A stretch of 64,000 nt of DNA from Pezicula radicicola (lineage: Eukaryota; Ascomycota; Leotiomycetes; Helotiales; Dermateaceae), in the NCBI GenBank assembly GCA_003008705.1, contig PDUO01000014.1:780696-844695 (forward strand), given 5' to 3'. Of this stretch, positions 1 through 10,449 are shown piece after piece. A program made the position numbers and the translations under genes. The stretch's first letter is position 1, and each line of letters begins with the position of its first letter. The notes beneath the pieces were generated by a model, which was not told where the DNA came from, ran no database searches, and saw only the letters and a list, made by a program, of their open reading frames with translations.

Positions 1-777
1 TCCAACCAGAACTTTATCTCCTCCCCGTGTACCACATTACGAAGTATTCCCCAACTCACTCGACATGATCATGATAAGCTCACTCTATGAACAAGAATAA
101 AATGGATTTCTCTGCTTTGGTGATCCAATCCAGAATTCTGGACGCCCTTTAATTTTCAGTGGGTTCACAAGTCAGTAATAAAAGTTGTGACAGCGTTTCG
201 CCGTTCGTACGGTAGCATTTGTTGACTTCAGATAAGCCAAGCCTTTGCTTGTACTAATGCATATTTGAGTTGTACCAACGCGTCTAAGACTTACCTGCGC
301 CATTTCTTAAAAACGCTCGGTAAGCGTCTTCGGCAAAGAGGAGAATTTTAAAGTGGTGGCAAGTGAGACGCACTTAGTTACCATTTACCCGAGACTTGCC
401 TCTCGTTATACCTACTTATATATCTCAACGTTGGGTGCCTAGGATAGTAAAGTGGGGTCTATGAGCAGAGACATGACTACTCACGTAGTTGGAAAAAATG
501 GAGATAGAGGGGGGAAAGCTAGACTGCAAGCACAGTAGGTTTTCCTTGTGTCTGCGTGTAAGAAAGTCTGAAACTCAAACGAGTTTTTCAAATTCATCTT
601 TTGTTGCATTCTTCAAAGATGTCAACACTCAGGTAGATGCCGCATGCGGCATGTTTAGATCTCATACCGGAAGATATCGAATAAAGTTCGGAGGACTTGA
701 GAATGTAATAGTAAACAAAAACATTCCATGAATGTGGTGGATAAACACTAGCACGTGACTACTTTAGTAGCTTGCTT
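1..777. other. intergenic, no gene seen
   Basis: I find no convincing reading frame here. An 80-codon frame at 489-731 has no recognisable domain and no splice context, and is probably chance. AT-rich 18-bp repeat units begin at the right end of this stretch. Confidence 0.5.
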
Positions 778-977
778 AATTTGAGTAACTCACCTTTTTT
801 TGGGGTTGCTAATACAGTATGCCTAGGTAACTTATTTAGTTTAAGTAGCTCACTTAGTTTAAATAACTCATTTATTTTAAACTAACTTACTTTAACAAAC
901 TTCTTAATTTGAGTAACTTATTCAGTTTGAATAGCTTACTTGATTTAAGTAGCTCATTTAGTTTGAGTAAGTTACCT
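778..977. repeat. 18-bp minisatellite array
   Basis: A degenerate tandem array with an 18-nt period and a unit close to agtttaagtagctcactt. Clear units sit at 838-855, 856-873, 906-923, 924-941, 942-959 and 960-977, with an outlying unit at 778-795. Two partly decayed units lie between 874 and 905. The same unit recurs in short runs at four other places in the window (near 2890, 14588, 25585 and 31989), some in reverse orientation. I see no coding role. Confidence 0.75.
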
Positions 978-1002
978 TCTCCGGTCGTTCCATAGTCATC
1001 GC

Positions 1003-1521
1003 CTAGTATGCCGATCATCGGCACAAAGAGGGAACGTCGAGTACCCTGTCTACTGCCTATTCTGCGAACGTCGGCAGAACAACGAATGTGACAGTACTAC
1101 CAACAAGCACTTTATAGAGGCGAGAGCCTATCCGTTCCCAAGGGATCCTAATGGGAGATATGAATTTCGCTAAGGCTTTGGAGTTTCTTTTATTTCAGAG
1201 CAACCTGTACAAAACCATGAACCAGACTGTAGTAGTCAAGCTTTCCAAATCCTTGATGATGATGGAAAGATCATATGCCGTTGGGGCTGCGGTAAGAGCA
1301 AGAAGTCCACCCATCTCAATCACATCATACTCCACGGGTAGTTGCATCATGAGTATACGCTCGATCAAGAAAGGTGTTTTGTTTGCCGTTTGGTATGTAG
1401 CGATACGTATCACTCGATTCATGACTTAGAAAGGCACGAGAATCGTATATGCAAAAATCGAACTCCCGCACAACTTACAGTAGCAATTGTAGAGCGAATT
1501 CCTTGCCGGTGCTGTAGCTGA
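1003..1521 (+). pseudogene. C2H2-type zinc-finger protein fragment
   Basis: One frame (codon boundaries in phase with 1039) reads as protein-like sequence interrupted by TAA at 1171-1173 and TAG at 1339-1341, and ends at TGA 1519-1521. Visible pieces include a Cys-x2-Cys pair in YCLFCERR near 1050. Further on is CRWGCGKSKKSTHLNHII, and after the second stop CFVCRLVCSDTYHSIHDLERH, then ENRIC. This matches the spacing of fungal C2H2/C2HC finger proteins. Both internal stops would revert to Gln by a single T-to-C change, as expected from C-to-T mutation. No start or upstream exon is visible. The zinc-finger call is from the Cys/His pattern only and the parent gene is unknown. Confidence 0.5.
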
Positions 1522-3176
1522 ATATTAAATCATGACGAAGCAGAGGCAAAGTATGCAAAACATACAGTGAATACCTATGAATTACGGCCGGATGGCCCCT
1601 TGAAAATTGGTTCAAGCCCACTTTCTCTAAACATCCCATTCTGGTAATGGTATTATGCCTTTATAGGGCGCAACATATTGGAAGATTAATTCGCTATCGA
1701 GCGCTAGATTATTTCCACAAATGTTCAGTAATATTAGTTCCAGGATTTTGACGGCCTTATACCTAAGGATCTCGTCTAAAGTGTCTGGATTCATCCACCA
1801 TGGTCTCCAGAACATGTTGTTATGTCAGACTCGGGGGAAATACCAGGGGATACTCTTTTTAGAGCTCTTTCAGTCAAGAGAACGGCCATGATTTGAACAA
1901 TGAACAGCGTGCAATCGCAGACTATGAAGAGTATCAAGAGGTGTCGGCCAAGAATCACGTGTACGACCAGTATAACCTCATTTCCACTGCCCGCCATAGC
2001 CTCTAATTTGTGGAGGATCGGTGCACTAGTGGCTTAATAATTTGACATCAAAAACAGCTCAATTGGTATAGAAAACAAAGCCTTTGTGATGCACACTTCT
2101 TGTACCATTTTTCTCTCAATTACCTATAGTCCCACATTTCACCATTTTCTACTTATTGGTGCTCGAGGGTTCATCAGAGGACTATGATAACGACCCTGAT
2201 TTCTATTTATCCTCCAATGAAGAGCACAAATATGGCCAACGTAACTACAACAGAGTGCCTAACATCCTTCTAAGTCCCGATAAAGATATGGTTGACGCCG
2301 AAAATAAACTTGAAATTTTTGTGATACCTATCCACAAACACCTTCTTGACCAAGTCGAAGGGACAATGCGTCTTCGCATTTGATGCCTTTCAATTGTCAT
2401 CCCATGTGAAAATCGCACAATTGTGAGTGTCGACAATTGCGGGTTGAACAGGTCAACTAAGTGTGGTATTATACATTACGCGTATAGACGCATTTGCAGA
2501 GAAGGGATCAACCATGTATATGGAAGAATAGAAGCGCTTTGTGTCCTTCCAGGGAGCTGAAATGCTGTATCTCGGCTTGTCCTAACACTTACTATGCTGG
2601 GGGCGATACTTCGTACCTTCAGTATTATCGTGCAAAGAAGCAAGAAGTCGGAGGTATCGGAAAGCTTTCTTGTATTGGCCACAGTACTGAGACGCAGAAG
2701 CAGCAGCAAGCCAGAACACAACAGCGACAGACGAAGAATAGATGTAGGTAGGAAAATTGCAGCCGATGACTAGGTTGACATTTGTGAACACCTCTAGCAT
2801 CTGCGTTCATAAGGCATGAGTGAATCACAATATTACTATCGCAGAACTATATCGCAGTCCGGGCCTCCTATAGGAACTCAAATAAATGATTTATCCAAAT
2901 CAGTGAGTTACTTGGATTAAGTGAGTTCTCAAACTAGCGAGTTGAATTAAAGCTTGTTGAAAACATAGACAATTGGTAAAGTAGTGAATAAATCAATTCA
3001 TTTGCTAACCCAAAACAACTATGCTATCAAAGCAAGCACTAAAACAAAAAAAGAGCCTCGTAAGAGAAAAGAAGTAAAAGCCAACCCCATTCCAACACCA
3101 TCGCTTCACCCCAATATAAACCCAACACCACTCTCCCTCAACCAAGTCCACCACCCAGGCCCAACCCAACCCCAAA
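1522..3176. other. intergenic with decayed repeat units
   Basis: No gene is supported. Around 1880-2000 the plus strand has a short protein-like stretch without recognisable domain or start. Positions 2890-2950 carry about three degenerate units of the 18-bp repeat in reverse orientation. The 3' flank of the CBM1 gene occupies the right end. Confidence 0.45.
2890..2950. repeat. 18-bp repeat units, reverse orientation
   Basis: Read on the minus strand, this gives agtttgagaactcactt followed by aatccaagtaactcact, two diverged neighbours of the 838-977 unit with a 17-18 nt period. Confidence 0.5.
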
Positions 3177-3914
3177 TTAAAGACACTGAGAATAATACTC
3201 ATTCTGATACTGACAAGAACTTCCACTCGCACAATACCCCGCACCATTAAAGTTCGCTCCACCACACTGTCCATACTTAGCAATAACATTCTTCCCGCCA
3301 TTGTCTTTGCCACAATTATTTCCACAGTTATTCCCACAACCATCATTTCCCCAATTTCCATTGGCGGTTGCCGCAGTGTCTGTATCCCGATAACATTTAT
3401 TTCCTGCAGTATCCACCTTCGCCGTCCCATCATCATCATCATCAACATCTCTCGTCTCTGTAGTCTCTGTAGTCTCTGTAGTCTCTGGGGTCTCTGGGGT
3501 CTCTGGAGTCTCTGGAGTGATACTGATATCCCGATAACACAACCCACAACCAGCACCAGCACCATCAGCAGCCAAACCATCAACACCAGGAGTTACATCC
3601 CGATAACATTTTTGGCCACCATTTCCCTTTCCATCAGCTTCAACATCTCGGTGACATTTAAAACCACATCCGTTACCATCAGCATCTCTGTAACATTTTG
3701 CACCCGCGCCGTTTCCGGGGTTTCCCTTTCCATCTGTTGTTGGAACGGTGGCTGAGGAGTCTCGCTCTGTAATGTCATGGATGTCTGGGAATTCCCGGGT
3801 GGGAAGAGCGTCTGTTGTGCGGTGGGTGAGGGATATGGTCGGGAAATTGAGTGGTGTTGATGTTGCTAGTGTGATGAGGAGGGTGGATGTTAGGAGGCTG
3901 TTTGTGAACTTCAT
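3177..3914 (-). CDS. secreted CBM1 protein with C-[Y/H]-R-D repeats
   Basis: A 245-aa single-exon protein. Residues 1-20 form a signal peptide (Lys, then a Leu/Thr/Ile core, then Ser-Thr-Pro). Residues 72-177 carry five copies of a four-residue motif, CYRD or CHRD, at 74, 87, 103, 126 and 174. Four of them are preceded by Lys. Glycine/Asn/Asp-rich spacers separate them, and a threonine-proline run (TPE then TTE repeats, about 133-153) follows the fourth copy. Residues 213-245 are a canonical fungal cellulose-binding module (CBM1): YGQCGG at the start, four cysteines, and the closing YYSQCL. A 5'-UTR intron fits 3922-3991 (gtaagc to caacag). A TATA-like run lies at about 4132-4140. No catalytic domain is present, so it is a binding or display protein rather than an enzyme. 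CBM1 is certain, the repeat region has no family I know. Confidence 0.88.
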   Translation of the reverse strand: MKFTNSLLTSTLLITLATSTPLNFPTISLTHRTTDALPTREFPDIHDITERDSSATVPTTDGKGNPGNGAGAKCYRDADGNGCGFKCHRDVEADGKGNGGQKCYRDVTPGVDGLAADGAGAGCGLCYRDISITPETPETPETPETTETTETTETRDVDDDDDGTAKVDTAGNKCYRDTDTAATANGNWGNDGCGNNCGNNCGKDNGGKNVIAKYGQCGGANFNGAGYCASGSSCQYQNEYYSQCL

Positions 3915-3991
3915 TTTGATCCTGTTGATGTGTTAGTTAGTTTGTTGTCTTATATGATGATAAAGGAGAAGGGACTAAGAAGGAGGCTTAC

Positions 3992-5527
3992 TGTTGGGTT
4001 GAGAAGCTCTATTGATAAAAGTCGTTAGATGACTCTGTCTTGAGTGGAAGTGGAATTGGATTGGATTGAGAGAGAAGTGAAGATCCTGATGAAGATAGTG
4101 AGAATAAGCTGAACAACAAGAAGAAAACACTCCAATATATACATTTCCATTCCTCTCCCAAAGCTCCATCACTCACCCAAAACTCCCCTCGGTCTCCCCG
4201 GAAAGCCAAAAAGAAAAATGACAACTGCCAACTGCCATAATCATCATGAAGTCATCACCAGCCTAACCAAAACAACGATAAAATCTTCATGTGAAACTCC
4301 AAAAAAATCCGAAGAGTGCGAATACCTTCGTACTCGAAAACCAGCACAAGAATCTTGAAAATGGATACTTGGCAAAATTGGCAGAAAGTCAGACTTTACT
4401 TACTTCTCTCTTCACAAATGTCTCAAAAAGTCCGAGCAAGAACAAACGATAGTAAGTCTAGACTATTCAGTCCGTTCTTCAAAGTTCACAGCAAGCTCAA
4501 CTAAGCTCAGCTCAGCTCAAATTAAGCTGATGTTCCATCCGCTCGCAATCGCATATCTAGACTATTGGTAGACTAGACTTGCCATGCATTATTTACAACG
4601 ACATGGAAACTTTGAAAGAAGTTCGGCCCAAAAGATACTTACGGCGCGTGTAATATGATACCAAAACAAAGCTTTTAAGGCGTCCATCTTCTCTTGGAAT
4701 AATCTTGGCCTTGCGAATCGAGGAGGGAGGCTAAACATTTACGGAAGTATATTATGCTTAACATATCGGGAAGATACCCATTCGTTCAAAAAAAGACCTC
4801 CGTCATTTGATCGGCGACTGGTTGGTTTTTGTTTAGGTTGAGGCTTTAAGCTTTAAACTTTTCCGGGTCGCTTCCTTTGTGAGCCTCTCCTTCCTCTACA
4901 CCTAAGACGTCGTTCTCGTTTGCGCTTTGGTAATTTTCGGGGGAGGTTTTGAAACGACTGCGAGAGGTTAAACTGGATAGAGTAAGCATGTTTTCGGATC
5001 TCGGGTGATGGAGCTTGTTGAGTGGATAGAAGCTATTTTTTAGGTTTCGGTTTTCTTGTGGGTAGGGGTAAGTATGTTTCTATGCTATACGGTATTGATG
5101 ACGAAGGAGGATTGAGGAATGCGAGATGGACTTAGCGCTAACAGTGAAGAGATATGGTTTTGGATTTGATGCTTATGGACTTTATGTTTTACGAGCTTTG
5201 CGAGATGGAATTCTAGCTTGTGGAAGTGCGGAGTTTCATGGGACGATTTTCCTAGTGGCATGGAAGCTGAATTGTGTGTATAGGGGAATATACTTGTTTT
5301 AAGCGAGTACTGTAGAAATCTATAGTATTTCCTACTCAGAGAGCTTCGTGCTCAACTCAACTGCTAACTACTAGAGTAAAATTTTTAATAGGATTTCAGT
5401 CTGGCCGTTATATAGAACAGGACTCTATACTTTTAAGAATTTGGATATACTCAGCTAAATACGACTTAGCAAGGCATCTCTGTATTAGGAAAATAGATAA
5501 ACAGCTTTGTTAAAATGATAGGTCTAT
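3992..5527. other. upstream region of the CBM1 gene, then no gene
   Basis: The left part, to about 4250, is the probable promoter and leader of the CBM1 gene on the minus strand. From 4250 to 5527 I see only short chance frames and no repeats worth naming. Confidence 0.5.
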
Positions 5528-6618
5528 TTACTTACTTAGATATGTCCACTTTATTCCTAGCCCTTTAAGAAGGTCCTTGATTTCTAAGATCATATGTAGG
5601 CAGTCTTGCCTATAGGTCTCGCGGTCGTACAAGATAAAATTTGCAGCAGCTTGATATAGACAGTTGGCTATTAGGGGACTTGTTTTAAGTAGCTCTCCCA
5701 GCTCGACGACGGCTCTCACGCTTCTTGAAAATCGAAACACAGCACGGGATATCTCTTTTGCACCCTCGACGGTCACTTTCTGCGTTTACACTTCGTCTGA
5801 GGTACCCAATGTATGATTTTCTTCTTCGTCGGTACGAGAATACGGGTCGTAAAGGTTGAGCTGTGCACTATAACATAGTCCAATAGCAGTAAATAGCGTT
5901 AGTTGAGCAGTGGTATGAGAAGCGCTCTCTACAAGCTGTCTAGACTCGGTAGTAACACTCGTGGATAATGCCTGTACTGTGCGATGAAGTTGAATAGCTT
6001 CCTGGTATCGTACCTCATGATCAGTGTTCCGATCATCTATATGACGGAGGACATGAGAGAGGAGATGTGAGACTTGGCTAGTCGGGCGAAAGGAGATGCT
6101 TGTGCTACTAGAAACCACGAGGGGTAGGATAGGCACGAGCTCCTGCCGCACATTAGTTGGGTCTATGAAAGGACTAAGCTTTCAAGTTACCTCTTGATCC
6201 CAGTATCTGTCATCACTCGGAAGAAAGTCGTCTGCGTGGGCGTCACCGTAGGCGAATGAACGATTTCTGCTGCCAAGGTTGACATATCTGGTGATTTAGC
6301 CAGGTTTTATGTAGCCCGAGATGCAATGCACGGCATTGTCTTTACCTATCTAGTATGATCACACCCCAACATCCCGTATGTCTTTCTTCCAGTTCCGTCG
6401 ACGTATCTATCTCTTATTGAGGATTATAGTCAAAAGAGGCTAAATAAATTCATACTTACTTGGTCGACAGAGTATCTGAGATGCCTGTTTTGTGTCATAA
6501 ATCCCCATTGCGTACCGTAATCTTACACAATGCCCATCGGTGAGATATGCCGCTTGGTGAATAGCATTCGATATCTCGTATAAACCGGTCAACAGCAACA
6601 CCATTATTCTCTCAAATC
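5528..6618 (-). pseudogene. fungal-specific transcription factor, truncated relic
   Basis: Four exons can be joined cleanly: 6460-6618, 6346-6412, 6191-6287 and 5528-6162, with GT-AG introns. The product matches the middle homology region of Zn2Cys6 regulators. It runs through AIHQAAYLTDGHCVRL, then EERHTGCWGVIILDR, then YVNLGSRNRSFAYGD and FLPSDDRYWDQE. The C-terminal part has LYDPYSRTDEEENHTLG and SPLIANCLYQAAANF. Two lesions are visible. An in-frame TAA at 5786-5788 splits the last exon, since the frame continues unchanged for 82 more codons. The N-terminus with its zinc cluster is absent, because a dehydrogenase relic on the other strand starts within about 50 bp. The stop is one C-to-T change from Gln. 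It may be a recent loss, as all four splice pairs survive. Confidence 0.75.
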
Positions 6619-6671
6619 CTGCAATTGGGACATTTTCTACTTTCCTAAAGCAAACGATTAGATTAGTCTTC

Positions 6672-7621
6672 CTCCACCAAGTCTAACCGAGCGGAATTTA
6701 GCCGACCAGCCAGGCAAGGTCCACATAGTCACTGGCGGTTATGCAGGAGTTAGTGGAGATACTATATCAACTTAATGCTACCATCTACGTTGTATGTCGC
6801 AGCAAAGCGAAGGCAGTCGAGTCCATAACATCAGTTATGGAGCAATTCTTGAGCTCTAAAGGTCGGCTAGAGTTTCTCCTCGTTATTCTCTTAGATCTAT
6901 TATCAATCAAAAATGCCATTAACTTATTCGAATCTAAAGAGTCTAGGCTCGACATCTTGACTAATAACGCGGGTGTGATAATACTGCCGGCTAGGAGCGA
7001 AGACAGTCGCGGAATGAGCTGTAAATAGGTACCAATTGGCTAGGACTATTTCTACTAAGCGAGCTTCTACGCCCTATTCTTTAACGCACCATCACTTCAT
7101 CGCCACCGGGATCTGTCAGAGTCACTTTGGCGGGCTCAACCGCGGCGGTTACGAGCTCACCAAAAAATAGTGTCGAATTTAACTACCAGGGTAATCCCAA
7201 AATTCACAAGGCGGCTGCAACTATGTACGGCCAATCCAAGGCTGTAAACATACTTCTCTCAGCAGAGTTTTCTCGCCGATATGGTAAATGTGGTATTGTA
7301 AGCATCGGACGGAGTCCTGGTGGACTTAAGACGGAGCTTCAGCAACACATGTCAACAATTGGAAGCTTGCTCATGGCTCCAATCATTGGAGTCCAATGCT
7401 GTACCCACCCATTTACGGCGCTTACACTGAATTATATGCCTGCTGGTCATCGGATATCTCACTGGCAAAAAATGGAGCGTATGTAGTTCCATCGGGCAGA
7501 ATTGATATGGAGGGGTTAAGGCCGGATATTCTAAAAAAGGCTATGGAAGATAGAGGAGGAAGGCCGGGCCGGCGTGTCTGAAAAGTTATGGGAGTGGTGT
7601 AATAGAGACAATAGCCTTTAG
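6672..7621 (+). pseudogene. short-chain dehydrogenase/reductase relic
   Basis: The pieces match a fungal SDR of the retinol-dehydrogenase-like type but lie in different frames. The first piece (about 6678-6740) reads LTERNLADQPGKVHIVTGGY, the Rossmann glycine strand. The frame then shifts to 6741-7028 (ELVEILYQLNATIYVVCRSK and the NNAGV motif), which ends in a stop. The next frame (7127-7380) holds STAAVTSSPK, the catalytic MYGQSKA (Tyr-x3-Lys) and PGGLKTELQ. A further shift to 7396-7581 gives YGAYTELYACWSSDISLAK. A last shift gives EKLWEWCNRDNSL with stop at 7619-7621. At least three frameshifts mean it cannot make the enzyme. It sits head-to-head with the transcription-factor relic, which suggests the two once shared a promoter. 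Confidence 0.85.
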
Positions 7622-7706
7622 ATAACTTGCTGTAAAGTGTCTTGCAATATCAGCGTAATTTTCAAAATTTCGTCTAACATCCTCCTTCCCCAACTACAAT
7701 ACCAAG

Positions 7707-7870
7707 AATACTTCGTACAAGCCCAAACAAACCCTATTTCCGTCTGAACGCAACTAACCAGTTATAGCTAAAAAGGTGACTTTCCAGTTAAGTGATTGGT
7801 TAATTACCCTGGATTTACATAGCCGCAGCTTAAACGATAATAGGGTTTGTTTGGGCCTGTACGAAAATAC
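7707..7870. mobile_element. MITE with 27-bp terminal inverted repeats
   Basis: The element spans 7712-7865 (154 bp). Its ends are inverted repeats of 27 bp with one mismatch (7712-7738 and 7839-7865), starting ttcgtaca and ending in aaaccctatt when read inward. It is flanked by the direct repeat AATAC at 7707-7711 and 7866-7870, a five-base target duplication. There is no coding capacity. It lies just downstream of the dehydrogenase relic. A short target duplication with long perfect ends fits a non-autonomous DNA transposon. I cannot assign the superfamily. Confidence 0.85.
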
Positions 7871-8748
7871 CTAGCCTTTCCAAAGACTCCCGTCTCAATG
7901 CGCCAAGCAAAATGATCCTCCCACAACCTTAAATCCAACTCCGGGAAAACACTAATAGTCGTGCACCTACAGTAGGATCTACCAAGCTATCCAAAACCAC
8001 CATCTCGTAAAGATGCGAAGCACATGCTTTTTCATGATGCGCAAACCTTAAAAATTTAAGATTACTCTAACCGAACATCAGGTACCTAACCTTCCGATGG
8101 TTTAGAAAAGAGTCACAAGAAAACCTGATACTAGAGCTACCTAACTCGAGCCGAGTGCCCTCTTTCGTCTTGTCTTACCTAGGTAAATTCACAAAATAAA
8201 GTAATTCACAAGCTCGTCGCCACAAGTCCCTTCCACCCCCCAATTTCCTACCAGTTTCCTACCTCCAAACCTCTTAAATTCCAAACTTCCAAGTTTCTCA
8301 ACCAAGTATCCCAGTACGGCACAAATCGGCAATAATATTAAGCAAAGAGGAATGTCCACGTCCATTTCTTCACTTATCGTACTCCGTACCCCGTATTTAT
8401 GAAAATTATACTTCTAAGATTTCTCAAGTGTCTAGGCTTGGCAAAGTTATGTTGATGCAGTACTTCGAACAACGCATCTAGAGATAAAAGAAATCCGACT
8501 ATGCCGAATATTAGAACTATTGGTGGATCGACGATGTTTGCATTTTCCTTTTCTCCAGTCTAGGAATCCCTTCGTTATCTTCGCCGCATCCGCAAGCTGC
8601 ACTATTTTCATGAGAACACGGATAATAATGTCACTCTAATGGAAGTGTGTCCACATAAAAGGCGTACATATATTTTGCCATTACTCATTAATCTAGGTAT
8701 ATCATACTCTTTTTTGTCATATTCAAAAGGCACGCTTCCTTCTTAACT
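7871..8748. other. intergenic, no gene seen
   Basis: Between the MITE and the 3' end of the permease gene. Only short chance frames are present. The stretch next to 8748 is the likely 3' untranslated region of the permease. Confidence 0.5.
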
Positions 8749-10449
8749 CTACAACTTTTCCGCCTCTGCAGCAGTGGCCGCTCGGGTAGCCTCGGCTCTG
8801 CTCTCAACCGTCTCTCCCTTGTTCAAACCCAGCTGATTTGTGTCCCATCCCTGGCTCTCCAAGTATGCTCTGAACCGGATATCCTCGTGGGTAATCGTAT
8901 CTTGGCCAATATTTGGCAGACCAAAGACTGCAATGGCTGCTGTAAGCATACACAAAGAACTTGATACCCAGAAAGGATATTGGGCGGCAAGGACCTTGTT
9001 TCCGTGACCTGCCTTTTCAATCTCCGGAAATACCCATGTACCTACAAAAGCACCAATCTTGCCAACGGCTGCAGCGATAGCATAGTACTGACCACGAACA
9101 CCTGTAGCACAGCTCTTGGATGCTACGAGACCAATGTTGTCTCCTGGACCAATCTCTCCGAGCGAAAGGAAGATACCATAGACAGCGCAGAAAGCCCCAA
9201 TGTGTTTTGACGTAGCAAGAGTTGCGTAGAGACCAGCCATGATAAATCCAATTATTCCTTGAGCGGTTACACCAATTGCAAGAGCATATTTGGGACCAAT
9301 CCAATCGGAGAAGAAACTGCCCATCATGGCTCCAGGGATGTAGAAGAGGTTGATGACAGTGTTCCAGCCAAACGACGCCGAGAGTGGGTAATCATCTCCA
9401 AGGATGTTGTCGACAATCGTGGAAGAGTATATTCCAAAAGCGTAGACGGAGAACTAATTTAAATCTTAGTCTTAAAAAACACACCAGGATTTGCGTAAGA
9501 ATACATACATCATAGAGGAACCAAATTGAGGACACAGCCAGCAATCGAAGCCAGTAAAATTTGATCTTAGTTCAAAGTTAGTATTTACTGACATAGCCTC
9601 GTTTTAGAGCCAGGTTTTACATACCACCAGCCAGTAAGGGATCTTAGTGTACTTCATGCTCTCCCTCTTGAATTCTTCGGGTTCCTCCAGCTTGATTCGA
9701 AGCCACAAGAGGATGAGAGGAGGTACAACACCAAGACCAAGCGAAACACGCCATGCGGCGCGTAAATGGTCCTCGGTGAAGATAATGACCATGAGGTATG
9801 GTACAAAAGCACCGGCAACGAAACCCCAATCAATCATAACGTTTGTAAACATGATGAACCAGCGGTTGCGCGACCCCGACTTCAATTCTCCTGTCGCTTC
9901 TGAGCAAGCGACACTTCCAGCTGGATATTCTCCACCAATACCAATTCCGACCAGGAAACGATATGCCGTGAGAGCAGCAAACATGCCCTGGGTGCTACCG
10001 TGGTACCCATACGACGCAGAACCTAAAGCAGCGAAGACGATGAGGAGGATGGTGGATACGAGGAGAGAATTCTTGCGCGACCATTTATCACTGGTATAAC
10101 CAAAGAGTAACTGGCCAAAGACGGTCCCTGCAAAGGTGATGGAACTGATATTCTGTACCGCGGTAGATTTCGTGTATGTAGTCCCATAGATGTTTCCCAG
10201 CATGGTGGAAACGGAGCCAATCACCTGGCGTGGGGTCAGTCTTTTTGAGTTTTAAGGTTTTTCATGGCGCTATGAGATAACTACATTGTTGATATATCCG
10301 TCGGAGAAGAGACCAGAACCACAAGCCATCACAGGCCAGAGACGGTTCCAGAAGCTCTTGTTGGTATGCTCCAAGCTGACTTCGGCACTCTCAAAAGGCA
10401 GGTCGGCATCGACTTGCGCCGCAGGTTCTTCCTTCGTTTTGCCAAACAT
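8749..10449 (-). CDS. MFS glycerophosphodiester/phosphate permease, GIT1-like
   Basis: Four exons join in frame: 10282-10449, 9625-10224, 9509-9565 and 8749-9453, giving 509 aa. The start MFGKTKEE is chosen because it is followed by a short acidic cytoplasmic tail and the first membrane segment (GSGLFSDGYINNV). Family signatures include the MFS loop GYTSDKWSRKNSLL (cytoplasmic loop 2-3), YRFLVGIGIGGEYPAGS, and FLYDFSVYAFGIYSSTI spanning the exon 3-4 joint. These match the yeast glycerophosphoinositol permease family, proton symporters of the plasma membrane that import glycerophosphodiesters or phosphate. The acceptor of exon 2 is followed by GTG ATT, so any ATG-only gene finder could miss it. 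Length is normal for the family. The neighbours on both sides are relics, so no functional linkage is implied. Confidence 0.93.

Noticed and set aside
489..731. 80-codon frame on the plus strand
   Set aside because: No domain, no splice context, no signal peptide, next to AT-rich repeats.
9647..10099. 150-codon plus-strand frame
   Set aside because: It is the antisense shadow of exon 2 of the GIT1-like permease.
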